Positions 35,476 through 44,323 of a DNA stretch of 64,000 nt are shown one piece after another; positions within the stretch are counted from its first letter, which is position 1, and each line of letters begins with the position of its first letter. Position numbers and translations under genes: made by a program. The DNA is from Rhizobium rhododendri (GTDB lineage: Bacteria > Pseudomonadota > Alphaproteobacteria > Rhizobiales > Rhizobiaceae), in assembly GCF_007000325.2 (NCBI RefSeq), contig NZ_CP117268.1, positions 868,001 through 932,000 on the forward strand. Direction: 5' to 3'. Under the pieces are notes generated by a model, which was not told the origin of the DNA, searched no databases, and was given only the letters and a program-made list of their open reading frames with translations.

Positions 35476-36147
35476 ATGTCTAAACTACCTCATCAATTAA
35501 AGTCCTTATGCGCGGTATTAGGTCTATTGATACTAACGATATCGACCGAGGCAAATGGGCAAAATTTAACGACCTCCGAGAATTTTGATGCGGCTAAAGC
35601 GCTCTGTGAACGTCAGACCTTTGCTCTGGAAGACATAAATGAAGTGAAGCCTTGGCTGGTTTATTTCAGCGGGCTTAGAAATGGAAGATCGTCGAGCCCA
35701 CCGGATTCCTGCCCCAGTTCGACTATGCGCGCCATCGTAGGCATCGTTGGAAGTGGTAGCGTCGAGAAGGCGGAGGACGCTCGTGCAGCTTTCTTGAGTC
35801 TATATGTGTCACGAGGCACAGAGATGGAGCTCGCCGACAGACGCCGCGACAGTGATGGGTCATTTCGGTACCGCAATGACATCGTGCTTGCTGGCTTTGT
35901 TTGGTTATTGTGCCCCGGACACAGCGATCAGCGGCTGTCATGTGTGAAGGAAGTCATCCACAACTTTCCGGCTGAGTTCGTTAGCACCAGTCCCGTGTTC
36001 TGTGATTTCGCGGGACCGAAGCAGGGCAAGGTCGAGTGGCCCCCGCAACGCGCGCTGTATCCGTTAGTTTGCGCAGACAATGGACAAGAGAAATCAGAGA
36101 ATTCGGACGCTTGGTTGAGGCAAGCCGGGATTACCCTCGGAGATTAA
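35476..36147 (+). CDS. Hypothetical secreted protein
   Basis: A 223-residue protein that I do not recognise. Residues 1-29 form a clear Sec signal peptide (LKSLCAVLGLLILTISTEAN, cleaved before Q). The mature part has six cysteines (for example in AKALCERQ, PPDSCPSS, WLLCPGH, LSCVKEV, VFCDFAG, LVCADN), consistent with three disulfides in the periplasm. There are no membrane helices after the signal and no catalytic motif. AAAGGTGAT precedes the ATG. It stands alone, just right of an IS66 scar, and its lower GC content than the metabolic operons suggests acquisition by transfer. It could be an immunity-type or structural periplasmic protein, but nothing shows that. Confidence 0.7.
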   Translation: MSKLPHQLKSLCAVLGLLILTISTEANGQNLTTSENFDAAKALCERQTFALEDINEVKPWLVYFSGLRNGRSSSPPDSCPSSTMRAIVGIVGSGSVEKAEDARAAFLSLYVSRGTEMELADRRRDSDGSFRYRNDIVLAGFVWLLCPGHSDQRLSCVKEVIHNFPAEFVSTSPVFCDFAGPKQGKVEWPPQRALYPLVCADNGQEKSENSDAWLRQAGITLGD

Positions 36148-36439
36148 GGAGTGCAGCTCACGCCGTCGACGGAGAGACTTAACGTTTCGGGACAGCCAGC
36201 AATCGACCTGCCTGCCGATCTCGGAGAGGGGCCGGTGTCTCTACTCGGAAAGAAATTGCTTTCATTATGCGATGCGGAACAAATGGTTAGATGAATGCGT
36301 GTCACCCTGCATGTGGGATACTCCCCCGAAAGGAGGGGGAAGGCGCGGGCCAAGCCGGCCCCGACACTGAACGCCCGGCCGATTCCGAGCAAGCGTCGTG
36401 GGACGCTGCAGGGCAATCGGCCGGGCGGGTGATCAAAGG
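36148..36439. other. Convergent intergenic region
   Basis: About 290 bp between the secreted-protein gene and the SDR gene. No gene, terminator with T-run or repeat was recognised. Confidence 0.4.
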
Positions 36440-37186
36440 TCAGCGAAAGCCGCCGCTCGCGGTCAGTCGTTCGCCCGTCAGCCAGCGCGCGTCGTTCGAA
36501 GCGAGGAAGACCGCGACATCGGCGATATCGTCCGGCTGGCCGGTGCGGCCGAGCGGGGTCTGGGCGACGGCGGTAACCTCGAAATCGGATCCGACGAAGC
36601 CGGCCGTATGCGTGCCCTCGGTTTCGACGATGCCGGGCAGGATGGCGTTGACCCGGATCTTGCGCGGACCCAGCTCGTTGGCAAGGACGCTGGTGATGAC
36701 ATCGACGGCGCCCTTGGTGCCCGAATAGACGGCGGAGGTCGGCGGAGCAAGGCTCGTCACCGCAGACGAGATGTTGATGATGCTGCCGCCTTCGCCGATG
36801 TGCTTGACCGCTGCCTGCGTCGTCAGCAGGACGCCGAGAACGTTCACGTCGAACATGCGACGATAATGCGCCTCGGTGATGTCCTCGATCGCGCCGAACT
36901 CATAGACGCCCGAGTTATTGACCAGCACGTCGAGACGACCGAACGCCTCGATGGCGGCGTCGACGAGCCCCTTTGCCTGATCGGCTTTCGTCACGTCACC
37001 CTGTACCGCAATGGCCTTGCCGCCGGCAGCAGCGATGGCATTAACAACGGCGTCAGCGCCCTCCCGGCTCGAGGCGTAGTTGACGACGACCTGTGCGCCC
37101 TCGGCAGCGAATGCCTTGGCAATTGCCGCACCGATCCCCTTGGACGCACCGGTCACCAGAGCCACTTTTCCCGTAAGTTTAGACAT
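36440..37186 (-). CDS. SDR family oxidoreductase
   Basis: A 248-residue classical short-chain dehydrogenase/reductase (FabG/glucose-1-dehydrogenase type). The cofactor motif is TGASKGIGAAIAKAF, followed by NNSG (normally NNAG) and the catalytic Ser in INISSAVTS, Tyr and Lys in VYSGTKGAV (YxxxK). The C-terminus GQPDDIADVAVFLASNDARW then LTGERLTASGGFR is typical. The substrate is unknown. ATG 37186 is supported by AAGGAAC upstream; the frame is open a little further. It is divergent from an ArsR-type regulator 104 bp away, which probably controls it. Confidence 0.93.
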   Translation of the reverse strand: MSKLTGKVALVTGASKGIGAAIAKAFAAEGAQVVVNYASSREGADAVVNAIAAAGGKAIAVQGDVTKADQAKGLVDAAIEAFGRLDVLVNNSGVYEFGAIEDITEAHYRRMFDVNVLGVLLTTQAAVKHIGEGGSIINISSAVTSLAPPTSAVYSGTKGAVDVITSVLANELGPRKIRVNAILPGIVETEGTHTAGFVGSDFEVTAVAQTPLGRTGQPDDIADVAVFLASNDARWLTGERLTASGGFR

Positions 37187-37290
37187 GATCGTTCCTTTCG
37201 ACACGGACGCCATCGCTCTCTCCGGCCTGTTCCGTAGTTCCGAATTTCGGAACTGTTGATCTGCTTTTCAAGTGCCCCTATATAAAGTTT

Positions 37291-37641
37291 ATGAGACCGC
37301 TCGTGCACCCCGCTATAGACGACATCCGGCCTGAGGCCATCCTGTACGCGCTTTCCGATCCGGAACGGGCCGCGATCTTTGCGCAGATCGCCGGCGTCGG
37401 CTCCAGCGGAACGTGTACGGCGCTCGCCTGCCTTGGTGAGCGCGTCATTCCGAAGTCGTCGCTCTCCCAGCATTTCAAAGTCCTGCGCGAGGCCGGCCTG
37501 ATCCGCTCCGAGCGCCGTGGCATCGAAATGAGCAATCATTCGCGCTGTCAGGAAGTGGACGGCCGTTTCCCGGGGCTCATCCTGGCCATTCTGCGCGCTT
37601 ACGGCCAGCAGCCTGCCTTAGCTGCCGGCCCGGACACCTGA
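37291..37641 (+). CDS. ArsR-type HTH transcriptional regulator
   Basis: A 116-residue winged-helix regulator. The DNA-binding part is ALSDPERAAIFAQIAG, then VIPKSSLSQHFKVLREAGLI and RSERRGIEMSNHSR. The usual ArsR metal motif (ELCVCDL) is not present, so it probably senses an organic ligand or redox state. It is divergent from the SDR gene, a frequent arrangement in which the regulator represses the reductase. Confidence 0.9.
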   Translation: MRPLVHPAIDDIRPEAILYALSDPERAAIFAQIAGVGSSGTCTALACLGERVIPKSSLSQHFKVLREAGLIRSERRGIEMSNHSRCQEVDGRFPGLILAILRAYGQQPALAAGPDT

Positions 37642-37784
37642 TGTGTCGTCCCTGCCGGCAGCGGACCGAAATTCGAGCCGCGTTGCGGCGACGGTAAGAG
37701 ACATGCCGCGATAGATGGCTGGCGAAGTGCGTCGGCCCATGGTTCGACCAAACCGGTCACGACAAGCCCATGGGATCTTTTAAA

Positions 37785-37810
37785 GTCCGCTACCGGCCCG
37801 AAGCGGCCAT
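37785..37810. repeat. Dispersed GGCC-core repeat, copy 1
   Basis: GTCCGCTACCGGCCCGAAGC followed by GGCCAT. Arms CCGCT/AGCGG flank a GGCC core shared by seven copies between 37.8 and 49.2 kb. Confidence 0.65.
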
Positions 37811-37830
37811 AGATACTGGGCTCGCTATTT

Positions 37831-38325
37831 ATGGTAAAAAGCCTATCGTTGAGGTCATGGACCGTTTTTGGGGGTGCCTTGAAGAAAATCACATTGCGAT
37901 ACAAACCAGACGACGATCATCATGGTGAATTAACCGCCGTCGTGCAAAGCGGAGACTTTGCCGGAAAAAGCGCTGCATGGTTTAGCCTTGCCGAACTTCG
38001 TAAATTCGAGATGTCCCTTGGGGCATATCCAATAGGCCAAGGCAACGCCCGACCGTTATTGATGGGTGGCTTCTTCGAGGATGACTCGATTGATCAGGCA
38101 CATCTCAGCCTCCAAATCGTTCCGATTGGCCCGAGAGGATTGCTGAGTGTGAAGGTCCTCTTGGCTACACCAGTGCGGGAAACCATGCCGACTGAACAAG
38201 AGCGGAATACTGTTAGCGCAGATTTTTCTGTAACTTACGGGGACGTTTCGCGTTTTCAGTCGTCGCTTCAAACCCACCTCAGTGGAGAACGTGACGACGC
38301 CGTTTTAGAGCAGTCGTCTACTTAG
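37831..38325 (+). CDS. Hypothetical protein
   Basis: A 164-residue protein, or 148 if a TTG at 37879 with GGGGGTG upstream is the start, which I find more likely because the sequence then opens MKKITLRYKPDDDHHGELTA. No family is recognised. It contains FSLAELRKFEMSLGAYPI and LLSVKVLLATPV, looks like a soluble alpha/beta protein, and has no signal peptide. A repeat copy lies directly upstream. Confidence 0.55.
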   Translation: MVKSLSLRSWTVFGGALKKITLRYKPDDDHHGELTAVVQSGDFAGKSAAWFSLAELRKFEMSLGAYPIGQGNARPLLMGGFFEDDSIDQAHLSLQIVPIGPRGLLSVKVLLATPVRETMPTEQERNTVSADFSVTYGDVSRFQSSLQTHLSGERDDAVLEQSST

Positions 38326-38326
38326 G

Positions 38327-38578
38327 ATGATAGAAGCTTTCGGCGGCGCGGTGATGCCTCGTCGGACAAATTACTTGCTGACGTCCAAGCATCTGTCATC
38401 TCCAACTGAAAAGAGTAATGTCGTGCCAACATTCGCTGCTGTACTTTTAGGAGTTGGATGTGGGATTGTTCTGCTGGCAATAGCTTTTCGGGTTAGTTTC
38501 CGTAGGAAGGCTACAAAGAAAGGAGGATTTCGATCAGCGCAGAACCACGACGTGTTCGAGAGAGACCCAAGCTTCTAA
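38327..38578 (+). CDS. Small single-span membrane protein
   Basis: Up to 83 residues (57 more if counted from the ATG at 38354 or later). One membrane helix, PTFAAVLLGVGCGIVLLAIA, is followed by a basic cytosolic tail FRRKATKKGGFR. No family is known. It starts one base after the stop of the preceding gene, so it may be co-translated, although the ribosome-binding site is poor. Confidence 0.4.
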   Translation: MIEAFGGAVMPRRTNYLLTSKHLSSPTEKSNVVPTFAAVLLGVGCGIVLLAIAFRVSFRRKATKKGGFRSAQNHDVFERDPSF

Positions 38579-38698
38579 AGCTCGTTGGATAAAGACAAAA
38601 TGGGGTCGTAGAGGCGGCTCTGATCACGTTCATTATCGGTCCCCATCCTTCCGGTGACTAAGCCAGTGAGCGCCTGAAAAGAAATGGCCATGAGCGAC

Positions 38699-39076
38699 CT
38701 AAACGATGGCTGTGCGATGCCCGAAGGGGGTATCATCGTCGAAATCGACAGTTCCGATCAGATCGCTTTCCCCTGAAAGCTTTTCTTTCTCATCCTTGTC
38801 AGCGACTCCAAGCCCTTCACGTTCGGTATCGCTTCCACCATGGGAATGATGATCGGGAGAAACCTCCATTTCATCATCGGCCACACCTGAGTATCGGGCC
38901 ATATCTGCCTGAAGTTCCGCGTTCGCCTGCTTCAGTGCGACTTGATCTGAATCGATGATCGACTGACGTGTGGCGACCCACTTGTTGTCAGGTTCCGATG
39001 TTATCGAAAGACTGCGGCCAACCTGGGTGGGCGACGTTGCTGATGAACCGGTAATCGGTCTGATGGCATCGACCAT
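38699..39076 (-). CDS. Hypothetical acidic protein
   Basis: A 125-residue soluble protein (MVDAIRPITGSSATSPTQ at the start). Two regions stand out: a helix SIIDSDQVALKQANAELQAD, and a charged tail with a His-rich spot PDHHSHGGSD and Asp/Glu/Lys repeats. CGGAGTG lies before the ATG. I do not recognise the family; the start resembles small rhizobial proteins without assigned function. Confidence 0.6.
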   Translation of the reverse strand: MVDAIRPITGSSATSPTQVGRSLSITSEPDNKWVATRQSIIDSDQVALKQANAELQADMARYSGVADDEMEVSPDHHSHGGSDTEREGLGVADKDEKEKLSGESDLIGTVDFDDDTPFGHRTAIV

Positions 39077-39386
39077 GGTCGGTTCACTCCGTTGCGTTGC
39101 CGAGCAGCGCTCAGTCCGGCCCTATACGTATATCTGCGCCCCACGTCCTGCAAGCAAGACCGGACAGTTGGTCGAACCGAAGTCAGCACTTCGCCATTAT
39201 GGCCGTTAGAAGATTGAGACCATGCAAAGCGACTGTCAATCTCCTTGCCTTATGAACTTACCGAGGCTTGCCGCTCAAGGCCGAGCCGGTTAGAGGAACG
39301 ACAGCGGGTCGGTCCACCTTCACTTATCTACCGAGATACCGGAACTTTGGACGCTGAGACCTGTTTCTCTTTAAAAGGAGACCGAC

Positions 39387-39569
39387 ATGTCGACCAATGA
39401 TCAGAACGCCTCCCCCGAGCAAAAGCGGCCCAACGATGTTTCTCCGAGAGCGAATGACGAGAAGTTTGCGGATGAAGAGTCTATGGCTCCGCCGACTGTG
39501 CAGCCAGCGGGCTCCAAAGACGAGAGCGAGCGCCCAATCGTAAATCCAGTAACGGGCGGTGCGCTTTAG
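39387..39569 (+). CDS. Small hydrophilic protein
   Basis: A 60-residue protein, disordered in character (Pro, Asn, Ser, Glu rich: MSTNDQNASPEQKRPNDV and ending RPIVNPVTGGAL). A strong AAAAGGAGACCGAC ribosome-binding site argues that it is real. Its function is unknown. Confidence 0.6.
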   Translation: MSTNDQNASPEQKRPNDVSPRANDEKFADEESMAPPTVQPAGSKDESERPIVNPVTGGAL

Positions 39570-39715
39570 CACCCCTAATTAGAACACAATGACTAACTAA
39601 TTGAAGAATGTCGGCTCGCTAGGAGCGCTGAAATGATTTCGGCGTTCGTGAAGCCGCTGTCGCTTTCAACTTCTGACCACGGATGTACTGGCAGGACGAG
39701 TAGACGATGATGAGG

Positions 39716-39747
39716 AAGGTCGGTGCAATTTTGCCCCGGCCTTTTTT
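39716..39747 (+). terminator. Strong intrinsic terminator without an adjacent gene end
   Basis: AAGGTCGGTGCAA pairs with TTGCCCCGGCCTT (one mismatch) and is followed by a T run. It lies about 145 bp after the small gene at 39387, and the region between has no recognisable gene. It may end that transcript or a separate small RNA. Confidence 0.75.
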
Positions 39748-39964
39748 GTTTCCGAGAACGCATTGGGCGAGGTTGGTGACCGACCATCAACCGAACATTT
39801 CGTCTCCAGTTGCCAGCCTGACGAAGCGACGTCTAAATCATGTCCCAGCGAAGCGGCCGTGGCCGCTAGACCTTAAACCCACTCCTTCGCTGGCCGCGTT
39901 TCCGGAGCCATAGGCCCCGGGATCATTCGCGGTCAAGTCTCGACCAACTCCACTTGGTCTTTGA

Positions 39965-40531
39965 TCAGGGCGCAATTTCTCCAATGCGTCCAGAGACCAG
40001 CAAGGCAGTGAGGACAGACGAGGTATGGAGCGCTTGCTCTAGAAAGCCGTGGTGGAGTTTTTTGATCAATTCTCCAACCGGCATGCGGTGAACTGTTAGA
40101 CCGTCTTCACCAGCGTCGAGCAGTTGTGTTCCGACGGGTTCCACTTCAGTCGCGAGGAACGTGTGTAGGCGGTTGGTGTGAGAGGCTGGATTGGGGAAAA
40201 AGGTTGCTATGAGTTCAATCTTTCCTGCCCGATAGCCTGTTTCTTCCTCAAGTTCTCGACCGGCGGCGGCGCATGGGTCAGGGTCATTGGCGTCAATACC
40301 ACCACCCGGAATTTCCCAAAACACCCTACCCGCCGCATGTCTATATTGCTTCGTCAGCAGTACGTGCTCATCGCTCGTTATGGCCACGACGTTTATCCAG
40401 TCTGAATAGGTCAACACGTAGTATGGGCTGATTTCCTGCCCGCTCGGCGTGCGACATTGATCGGCGCGAAGGTCAATCCATCGATCTTTCACCAACGTTT
40501 TTGACGCAAGAGTTGTCCAGACGTCTTCCAT
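39965..40531 (-). CDS. NUDIX hydrolase
   Basis: A 188-residue NUDIX-fold hydrolase, ADP-ribose-pyrophosphatase-like. The Nudix box reads IPGGGIDANDPDPCAAAGRE followed by LEEETGYRAG (G-x5-E variant, REx2EExG, with one Asp-rich insertion). Around it are LLTKQYRHAAGRVFWE and FFPNPASHTNRLHTFLA, the family's usual companion strands. Its substrate, a nucleoside diphosphate linked to another group, is not fixed. The length is normal. It lies after the LysR gene on the same strand. Confidence 0.9.
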   Translation of the reverse strand: MEDVWTTLASKTLVKDRWIDLRADQCRTPSGQEISPYYVLTYSDWINVVAITSDEHVLLTKQYRHAAGRVFWEIPGGGIDANDPDPCAAAGRELEEETGYRAGKIELIATFFPNPASHTNRLHTFLATEVEPVGTQLLDAGEDGLTVHRMPVGELIKKLHHGFLEQALHTSSVLTALLVSGRIGEIAP

Positions 40532-40610
40532 ACGAGTTACCCCTGCGATGCCTCCCGCTACACGAAGTAAATTTGGCGCTCGGGCAATTGTGGAGACCGG
40601 CTACTACGTG

Positions 40611-40636
40611 ACCGCTATCGGCCCAAAGCGGCCATT
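40611..40636. repeat. Dispersed GGCC-core repeat, copy 2
   Basis: ACCGCTATCGGCCCAAAGCG followed by GCCATT. This is the best-formed copy: CCGCT and AGCGG are perfect inverted arms around the GGCC core. Confidence 0.7.
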
Positions 40637-40692
40637 GCACGGCTTGGAAGCACAGCCCTCGAAAACGAAAGTAACTCAACGGGGCTGCGCCA

Positions 40693-41588
40693 TCAGGCTG
40701 CGGCGACATCGAATTTTTCCAGCAACCACCTTCGGAAGACCTTAATCTTTGAAATGTTCCGTCGCCCCTCGGGATACGCGAGCCAATAGTCGGTGCGTCG
40801 ATGCAGGTCAACGCAAAGGGCTGGTAAAGTCGTCCCGCCGCGACGTCATCTTCGAAATGAGCAGGATTGAGCATAGCCACGCCTTCCCCGGTCATGGCGA
40901 GACCTGCTTCCAGAACCTGGGTTCCAAACTCGTTCTTGGGATAGCGTTCGAGCCCGGGATCGTGGACGCCAGCGGCTTCAAACCACTGTTTCCACCAAAC
41001 ATCTCCGGCGCTGATGATCGGCAGCTTCAGAAGATCGATTGGTGCATGAATTCCGCCGACGCGAGCGGCCGCGTCGCGGCTAAGCATCGGGGTGAACTCC
41101 ATCGCCATTATCTTATGACACGTAAGTCCTGGCCAATCACCTGTTCCCCACCGGATCGCCACATCTGCGGAGTCTCGGTTGAAATCGGCAAGGATAGAGG
41201 TTGTGACAGGTCGAACAGCGATATGTGGATGGAGTAGCTGAAACGCACCGATGTGCCTGGACAACCACTGTTGCCCAAAGGTCGCTGTCGAATGGATAGT
41301 CAGCGTCTCCGCCGCTGCCTGTCGGACACTGACCATGGCCTGTTGAAGTAACTCGAATGCCTCGGAAACTTTCGGGGCCAAGCGTTCGCCTGCCTCGGTC
41401 AGTGAGATCGCTCGCGGCTGACGCACAAACAACAGTTCACCGACATTCTCCTCAAGCAGTTTGATCTGATAGCTGACGGCTGTTTGCGTCATACCCAGTT
41501 CAACACCCGCTTTCGTGAAACTGTTCATCCGCGCCACGGCATCGAAGACGCGCAGGGCATTCAACGGGAATTGCTTAGACAGCTTCAT
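40693..41588 (-). pseudogene. GcvA-type LysR regulator with C-terminal frameshift
   Basis: The reading frame begins as a normal GcvA-like LysR regulator: helix-turn-helix LNALRVFDAVARMNSFTKAG then MTQTAVSYQIKLLEE, and an effector domain. After QPFALT near 40805 the normal tail (YWLAYPEGRRNISKIKVFRR then WLLEKFDVAAA, stop at 40693) continues in another frame. The original frame runs on to 40473 as a non-homologous tail. One base is therefore missing, either a real mutation or a sequencing error. If real, the last 35 residues of the effector domain are replaced and the regulator is probably impaired. The next gene downstream is a NUDIX hydrolase. Confidence 0.85.
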
Positions 41589-41687
41589 GCATAAGTTCTC
41601 TTGATGCCCTGTTCCAATCGTTCGATTGGAATTCGAGCATTTCCAGCGCCAGAGTGCAAACGACTAAAGCTTGCATAGAGGGGTATT

Positions 41688-41891
41688 ATGGAGAGCTGTC
41701 GTTTCAAGCGAGCGCTATTGATCAGGGCGATTGAGGGTTGGAAGTCATGCCGCGAAGCCGTATTCGAGCGATGGCGCCGGTTTGGGAGCTGGAGACCGCG
41801 CGACCTTGACACGATGCCCAATTACATGAAACGGGACTTAGGATTTCTCGAAGGACGTGATCCCCGTCACGATGACGACTTACGGCGATAA
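41688..41891 (+). CDS. DUF1127-like small protein
   Basis: A 67-residue basic protein (CREAVFERWRRFGSWRPRDL then DTMPNYMKRDLGF). The tail fits the DUF1127 motif, found in short regulators/RNA-binding proteins of alphaproteobacteria, where it links to phosphate, carbon and stress metabolism. The classical R-x5-L-x2-L-x4-L-x-D-I-G-L pattern is only partly met. It is divergent from the LysR gene. Moderate certainty. Confidence 0.6.
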   Translation: MESCRFKRALLIRAIEGWKSCREAVFERWRRFGSWRPRDLDTMPNYMKRDLGFLEGRDPRHDDDLRR

Positions 41892-42008
41892 ACAGCAGTG
41901 GAGCTGTTCCGGTTCTATCATGATTGGAAGGCGCACATCCGCTAGGTGCAGAAGGTCGATTTTAGTCGATGTGGCCGGTGAATGTCTCCTACTGGCGATC
42001 CGCCCATG

Positions 42009-42034
42009 ACCGCTGTCGGCCCAGAGCGGACATG
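42009..42034. repeat. Dispersed GGCC-core repeat, copy 3
   Basis: ACCGCTGTCGGCCCAGAGCG then GACATG, with inverted arms CCGCT/AGCGG. It lies about 60 bp before the next gene start. Confidence 0.65.
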
Positions 42035-42094
42035 TTGAAACCAGCCCTACTGCCTAATATAGAATTTCATGCTTCTTTTGAGGGATACGGTTCT

Positions 42095-42403
42095 ATGACG
42101 ATCAGTTCGAAACTCACTCGACTTCGTGATATCGGCTGGAGCCTGTGGGACCCCATTGGTTTACTCCAGCCAGGTCAAACTTGGAGAGACGCCGAATGCC
42201 AACCGTTCTCTGACGAGTATGATCACTACCTATTTAAAACGGCGGACCTTCTGCGACAGGGGTTCTCTGACGCAGAGGTCATCGAATATCTAGTCGATAT
42301 TGAGACAAATCATATGGCGTTTGGCGCTGAAATGGCGGACACCAGACAAAGATTACGTTTGGTCGTTAACGCGATCCGCGCCGACGACACGCTCCGGGGC
42401 TAA
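42095..42403 (+). CDS. Conserved hypothetical protein
   Basis: A 102-residue soluble protein from the ATG at 42095 with AGGG upstream (the open frame runs further). Pattern: RDIGWSLWDPIGLLQPGQTW, then DEYDHYLFKTADLLRQGFSD and YLVDIETNHMAFG. From memory similar small proteins occur in several proteobacteria in this length, without known function. The acidic, helical layout suggests a small binding or immunity-like protein, but that is inference. Confidence 0.7.
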   Translation: MTISSKLTRLRDIGWSLWDPIGLLQPGQTWRDAECQPFSDEYDHYLFKTADLLRQGFSDAEVIEYLVDIETNHMAFGAEMADTRQRLRLVVNAIRADDTLRG

Positions 42404-42404
42404 A

Positions 42405-42434
42405 CGTCTCCTCTCGGCCCGAAGTGGACCTCTG
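42405..42434. repeat. Dispersed GGCC-core repeat, copy 4
   Basis: CGTCTCCTCTCGGCCCGAAG then TGGACC, a more diverged copy directly after the stop codon of the preceding gene. Confidence 0.5.
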
Positions 42435-42487
42435 ATCACTGCACAAATGCCTTCTTTATTCGGATAAATAAAGACTTCCGAGAAGGT

Positions 42488-42751
42488 ATGATAATTTCTC
42501 CTGCATTTGTTGACCGCCAGGTCTATTCCCGAAAGATGCATATGCACAATATCGCAGCCGCGCTCGCAATCGCCATCTCCTACCTGGATCGACGTCCTTC
42601 GACCGCTAGTGAGGATGATGATATTGAGACTGTGGAAGCCATAGCCGCAGAGCTTCGGCAAGCATCACCCAACGAGAGGGATGAGTTGATGGCGGCTCTG
42701 GTTCATATCGGCAGAGCCGACCTGATTGACGGCTTGGGCTTCATGTCCTGA
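42488..42751 (+). CDS. Small hypothetical protein
   Basis: At most 87 residues; a start at the ATG 42536 or 42542 is more likely because the first ATG has too little space after its AAGG. It contains the helix NIAAALAIAISYLDRRP and an acidic helix ETVEAIAAELRQASPNERDE. No family is recognised. Confidence 0.45.
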   Translation: MIISPAFVDRQVYSRKMHMHNIAAALAIAISYLDRRPSTASEDDDIETVEAIAAELRQASPNERDELMAALVHIGRADLIDGLGFMS

Positions 42752-42773
42752 ATCGACCCGAACCGGACATCAC
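42744..42773. repeat. Dispersed GGCC-core repeat, diverged copy 5
   Basis: TGTCCTGAATCGACCCGAAC then CGGACATCAC. It keeps only the outline of the repeat; the GGCC core is GACC. It overlaps the end of the small gene. Confidence 0.4.
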
Positions 42774-42896
42774 CACCCTCGGTCGGGGCGTGGGGGATCA
42801 GAACGCCTAAGGAACCGCATTTTTCACTAGAACTTGCGTATATTCACTTCGCCGCTTAGAGATTAATAACTACAAACAGGCGCGGACTTTGAGCAG

Positions 42897-43250
42897 ATGA
42901 TCCTGAATATTCTCGTGTTTGTGTTTATCGTAGGCCTGCTTGTTGCCTCGGTATTCGCCAGGCGCCGAGAGATAATCTTGTCTACGGGCTGGGTCGAGAC
43001 TATTGCTACTCTTGTGTCGTCGCGAAGGATTGTGAATGGCGAGGATATCACTACCTTAGTAGAAGTCTCATATGTCTTTGATGGAAAAGCGTATTTCGCT
43101 GAAAACTTAAATGTATACGGTACTGAACGGATGAGCCTAGACAAAGGAATGTCCGTCGTTGTCCTTGTGGACCCAGCATATCCGCAGCGCTGCATGATTA
43201 AGAGAAGCTATGCGGTGGATAATGCGATCAAGGCAATACTGAAGGCCTAA
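42897..43250 (+). CDS. DUF3592-like membrane protein
   Basis: A 117-residue protein with one N-terminal membrane helix (NILVFVFIVGLLVASVFARR) and a small beta domain: GWVETIATLVSSRRI, VEVSYVFDGKAYFAE, MSLDKGMSVVVLVDPAYPQR. This is the DUF3592 layout, of unknown function. A broken relative lies 1.8 kb downstream. Confidence 0.7.
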   Translation: MILNILVFVFIVGLLVASVFARRREIILSTGWVETIATLVSSRRIVNGEDITTLVEVSYVFDGKAYFAENLNVYGTERMSLDKGMSVVVLVDPAYPQRCMIKRSYAVDNAIKAILKA

Positions 43251-43321
43251 TTTGGAGGCACGCGCATCAAAGGCGATCCCCTCTCCATTTACCCTAGAAA
43301 ACCAGAGGGAACCCAAGATCA

Positions 43322-43474
43322 ATGAGGTTCATTTCTCTTTTTCTCGACCTTGATGATGTTGAAAAGCACGCGAAGTATTCCGCCGAGTATGAAAAACAAC
43401 TCAAAGACACCCCAGCTAACCTCGTCTGGGCCGTGGGGCAGAACGGGCTATCGGCACGACCCCCCAATGGATGA
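43322..43474 (+). CDS. Very short ORF, possibly a truncated gene
   Basis: Fifty codons, MRFISLFLDLDDVEKHAKYS then AEYEKQLKDTPANLVWAVGQ, ending in a less gene-like tail. The first 40 residues look like a real helical protein, which suggests a C-terminal truncation or frameshift. No family is recognised. Confidence 0.3.
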   Translation: MRFISLFLDLDDVEKHAKYSAEYEKQLKDTPANLVWAVGQNGLSARPPNG

Positions 43475-43576
43475 TGCCAAGGGTGCGCTCTGTCGCTCCT
43501 GCATGCAAACGAGATATGCTCATTTCCGGCCATTTAATGCCAGCGATTGGCGGGACGCACGATAGGTACCCAATCA

Positions 43577-44233
43577 ATGCACACAGCGCCTATTGAACGC
43601 CAAGCGGCAAGCAATCGCTTTCACCCATCATATTTTATTGGTGCATTGCTTGTCGTGTTGTATTGCTACGTTGTCATAAGTCTCAGCCGAGCAATTGATG
43701 ACGACGTCATCTTGATTGTTTTAGTTGTCTTTCCCGGTTTGCTCGCCGTAGTAGTGTGGCTAGCCTGCACTTGCTGGATTTTAATCAAATGGGATTGGAG
43801 GCGGGCGTTGTCGTTGTTCGCAGCCCCCTTCCTGGCATGGATGCCGTTCATAGTTTTAGTTCACTTCGGCTTTGATAGCGACTGGTTTCGATTCAAGGTA
43901 GAGAAACATAATTTCCTGCAAGACGTGGAAGAGAGCGCCGCGCTGGCTGGGCATCCTGTACTTATTCACTGGTTCTGGGCATCGGAGGGCGGGGGCTTCG
44001 GCAATTTTGGGCACGAATGGCTTTTGATCTATGATGAGATGGACCAACTATCCCAGCCGTCGAAAAGCTGGTCCGATGAATTCCGGAGAAAAATGTCGAA
44101 ACCCAATGCCAGTGGTCGGTTGTACGGAACATATTCTGAGGGCACAGGCCTGAGTGTAGCGACTGACGATTATACGGAGCTTCACATTACAAACATGGGT
44201 GGTCACTTTTATCTTGCACAGTGCTTGCAGTAA
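43577..44233 (+). CDS. Hypothetical membrane protein
   Basis: A 218-residue protein from ATG 43577 (a TTG at 43547 is also possible). Three membrane helices: YFIGALLVVLYCYVVISL, VILIVLVVFPGLLAVVVWLA and FAAPFLAWMPFIVLVHFGF. The remaining 125 residues form a periplasmic or cytosolic domain (HPVLIHWFWASEGGGFGNFG, then HEWLLIYDEMDQLSQPS, ending HITNMGGHFYLAQCLQ). The pattern recalls small proteins of unknown function in accessory regions. No catalytic motif was seen. Confidence 0.65.
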   Translation: MHTAPIERQAASNRFHPSYFIGALLVVLYCYVVISLSRAIDDDVILIVLVVFPGLLAVVVWLACTCWILIKWDWRRALSLFAAPFLAWMPFIVLVHFGFDSDWFRFKVEKHNFLQDVEESAALAGHPVLIHWFWASEGGGFGNFGHEWLLIYDEMDQLSQPSKSWSDEFRRKMSKPNASGRLYGTYSEGTGLSVATDDYTELHITNMGGHFYLAQCLQ

Positions 44234-44323
44234 GGGGACGGAGCGATCCTAATCATGATTTCTTGACGGTCGGGCCGGACGTATGCATGATCGCCTTGCT
44301 ACTGCTTGAGATTGGGCGACCGG

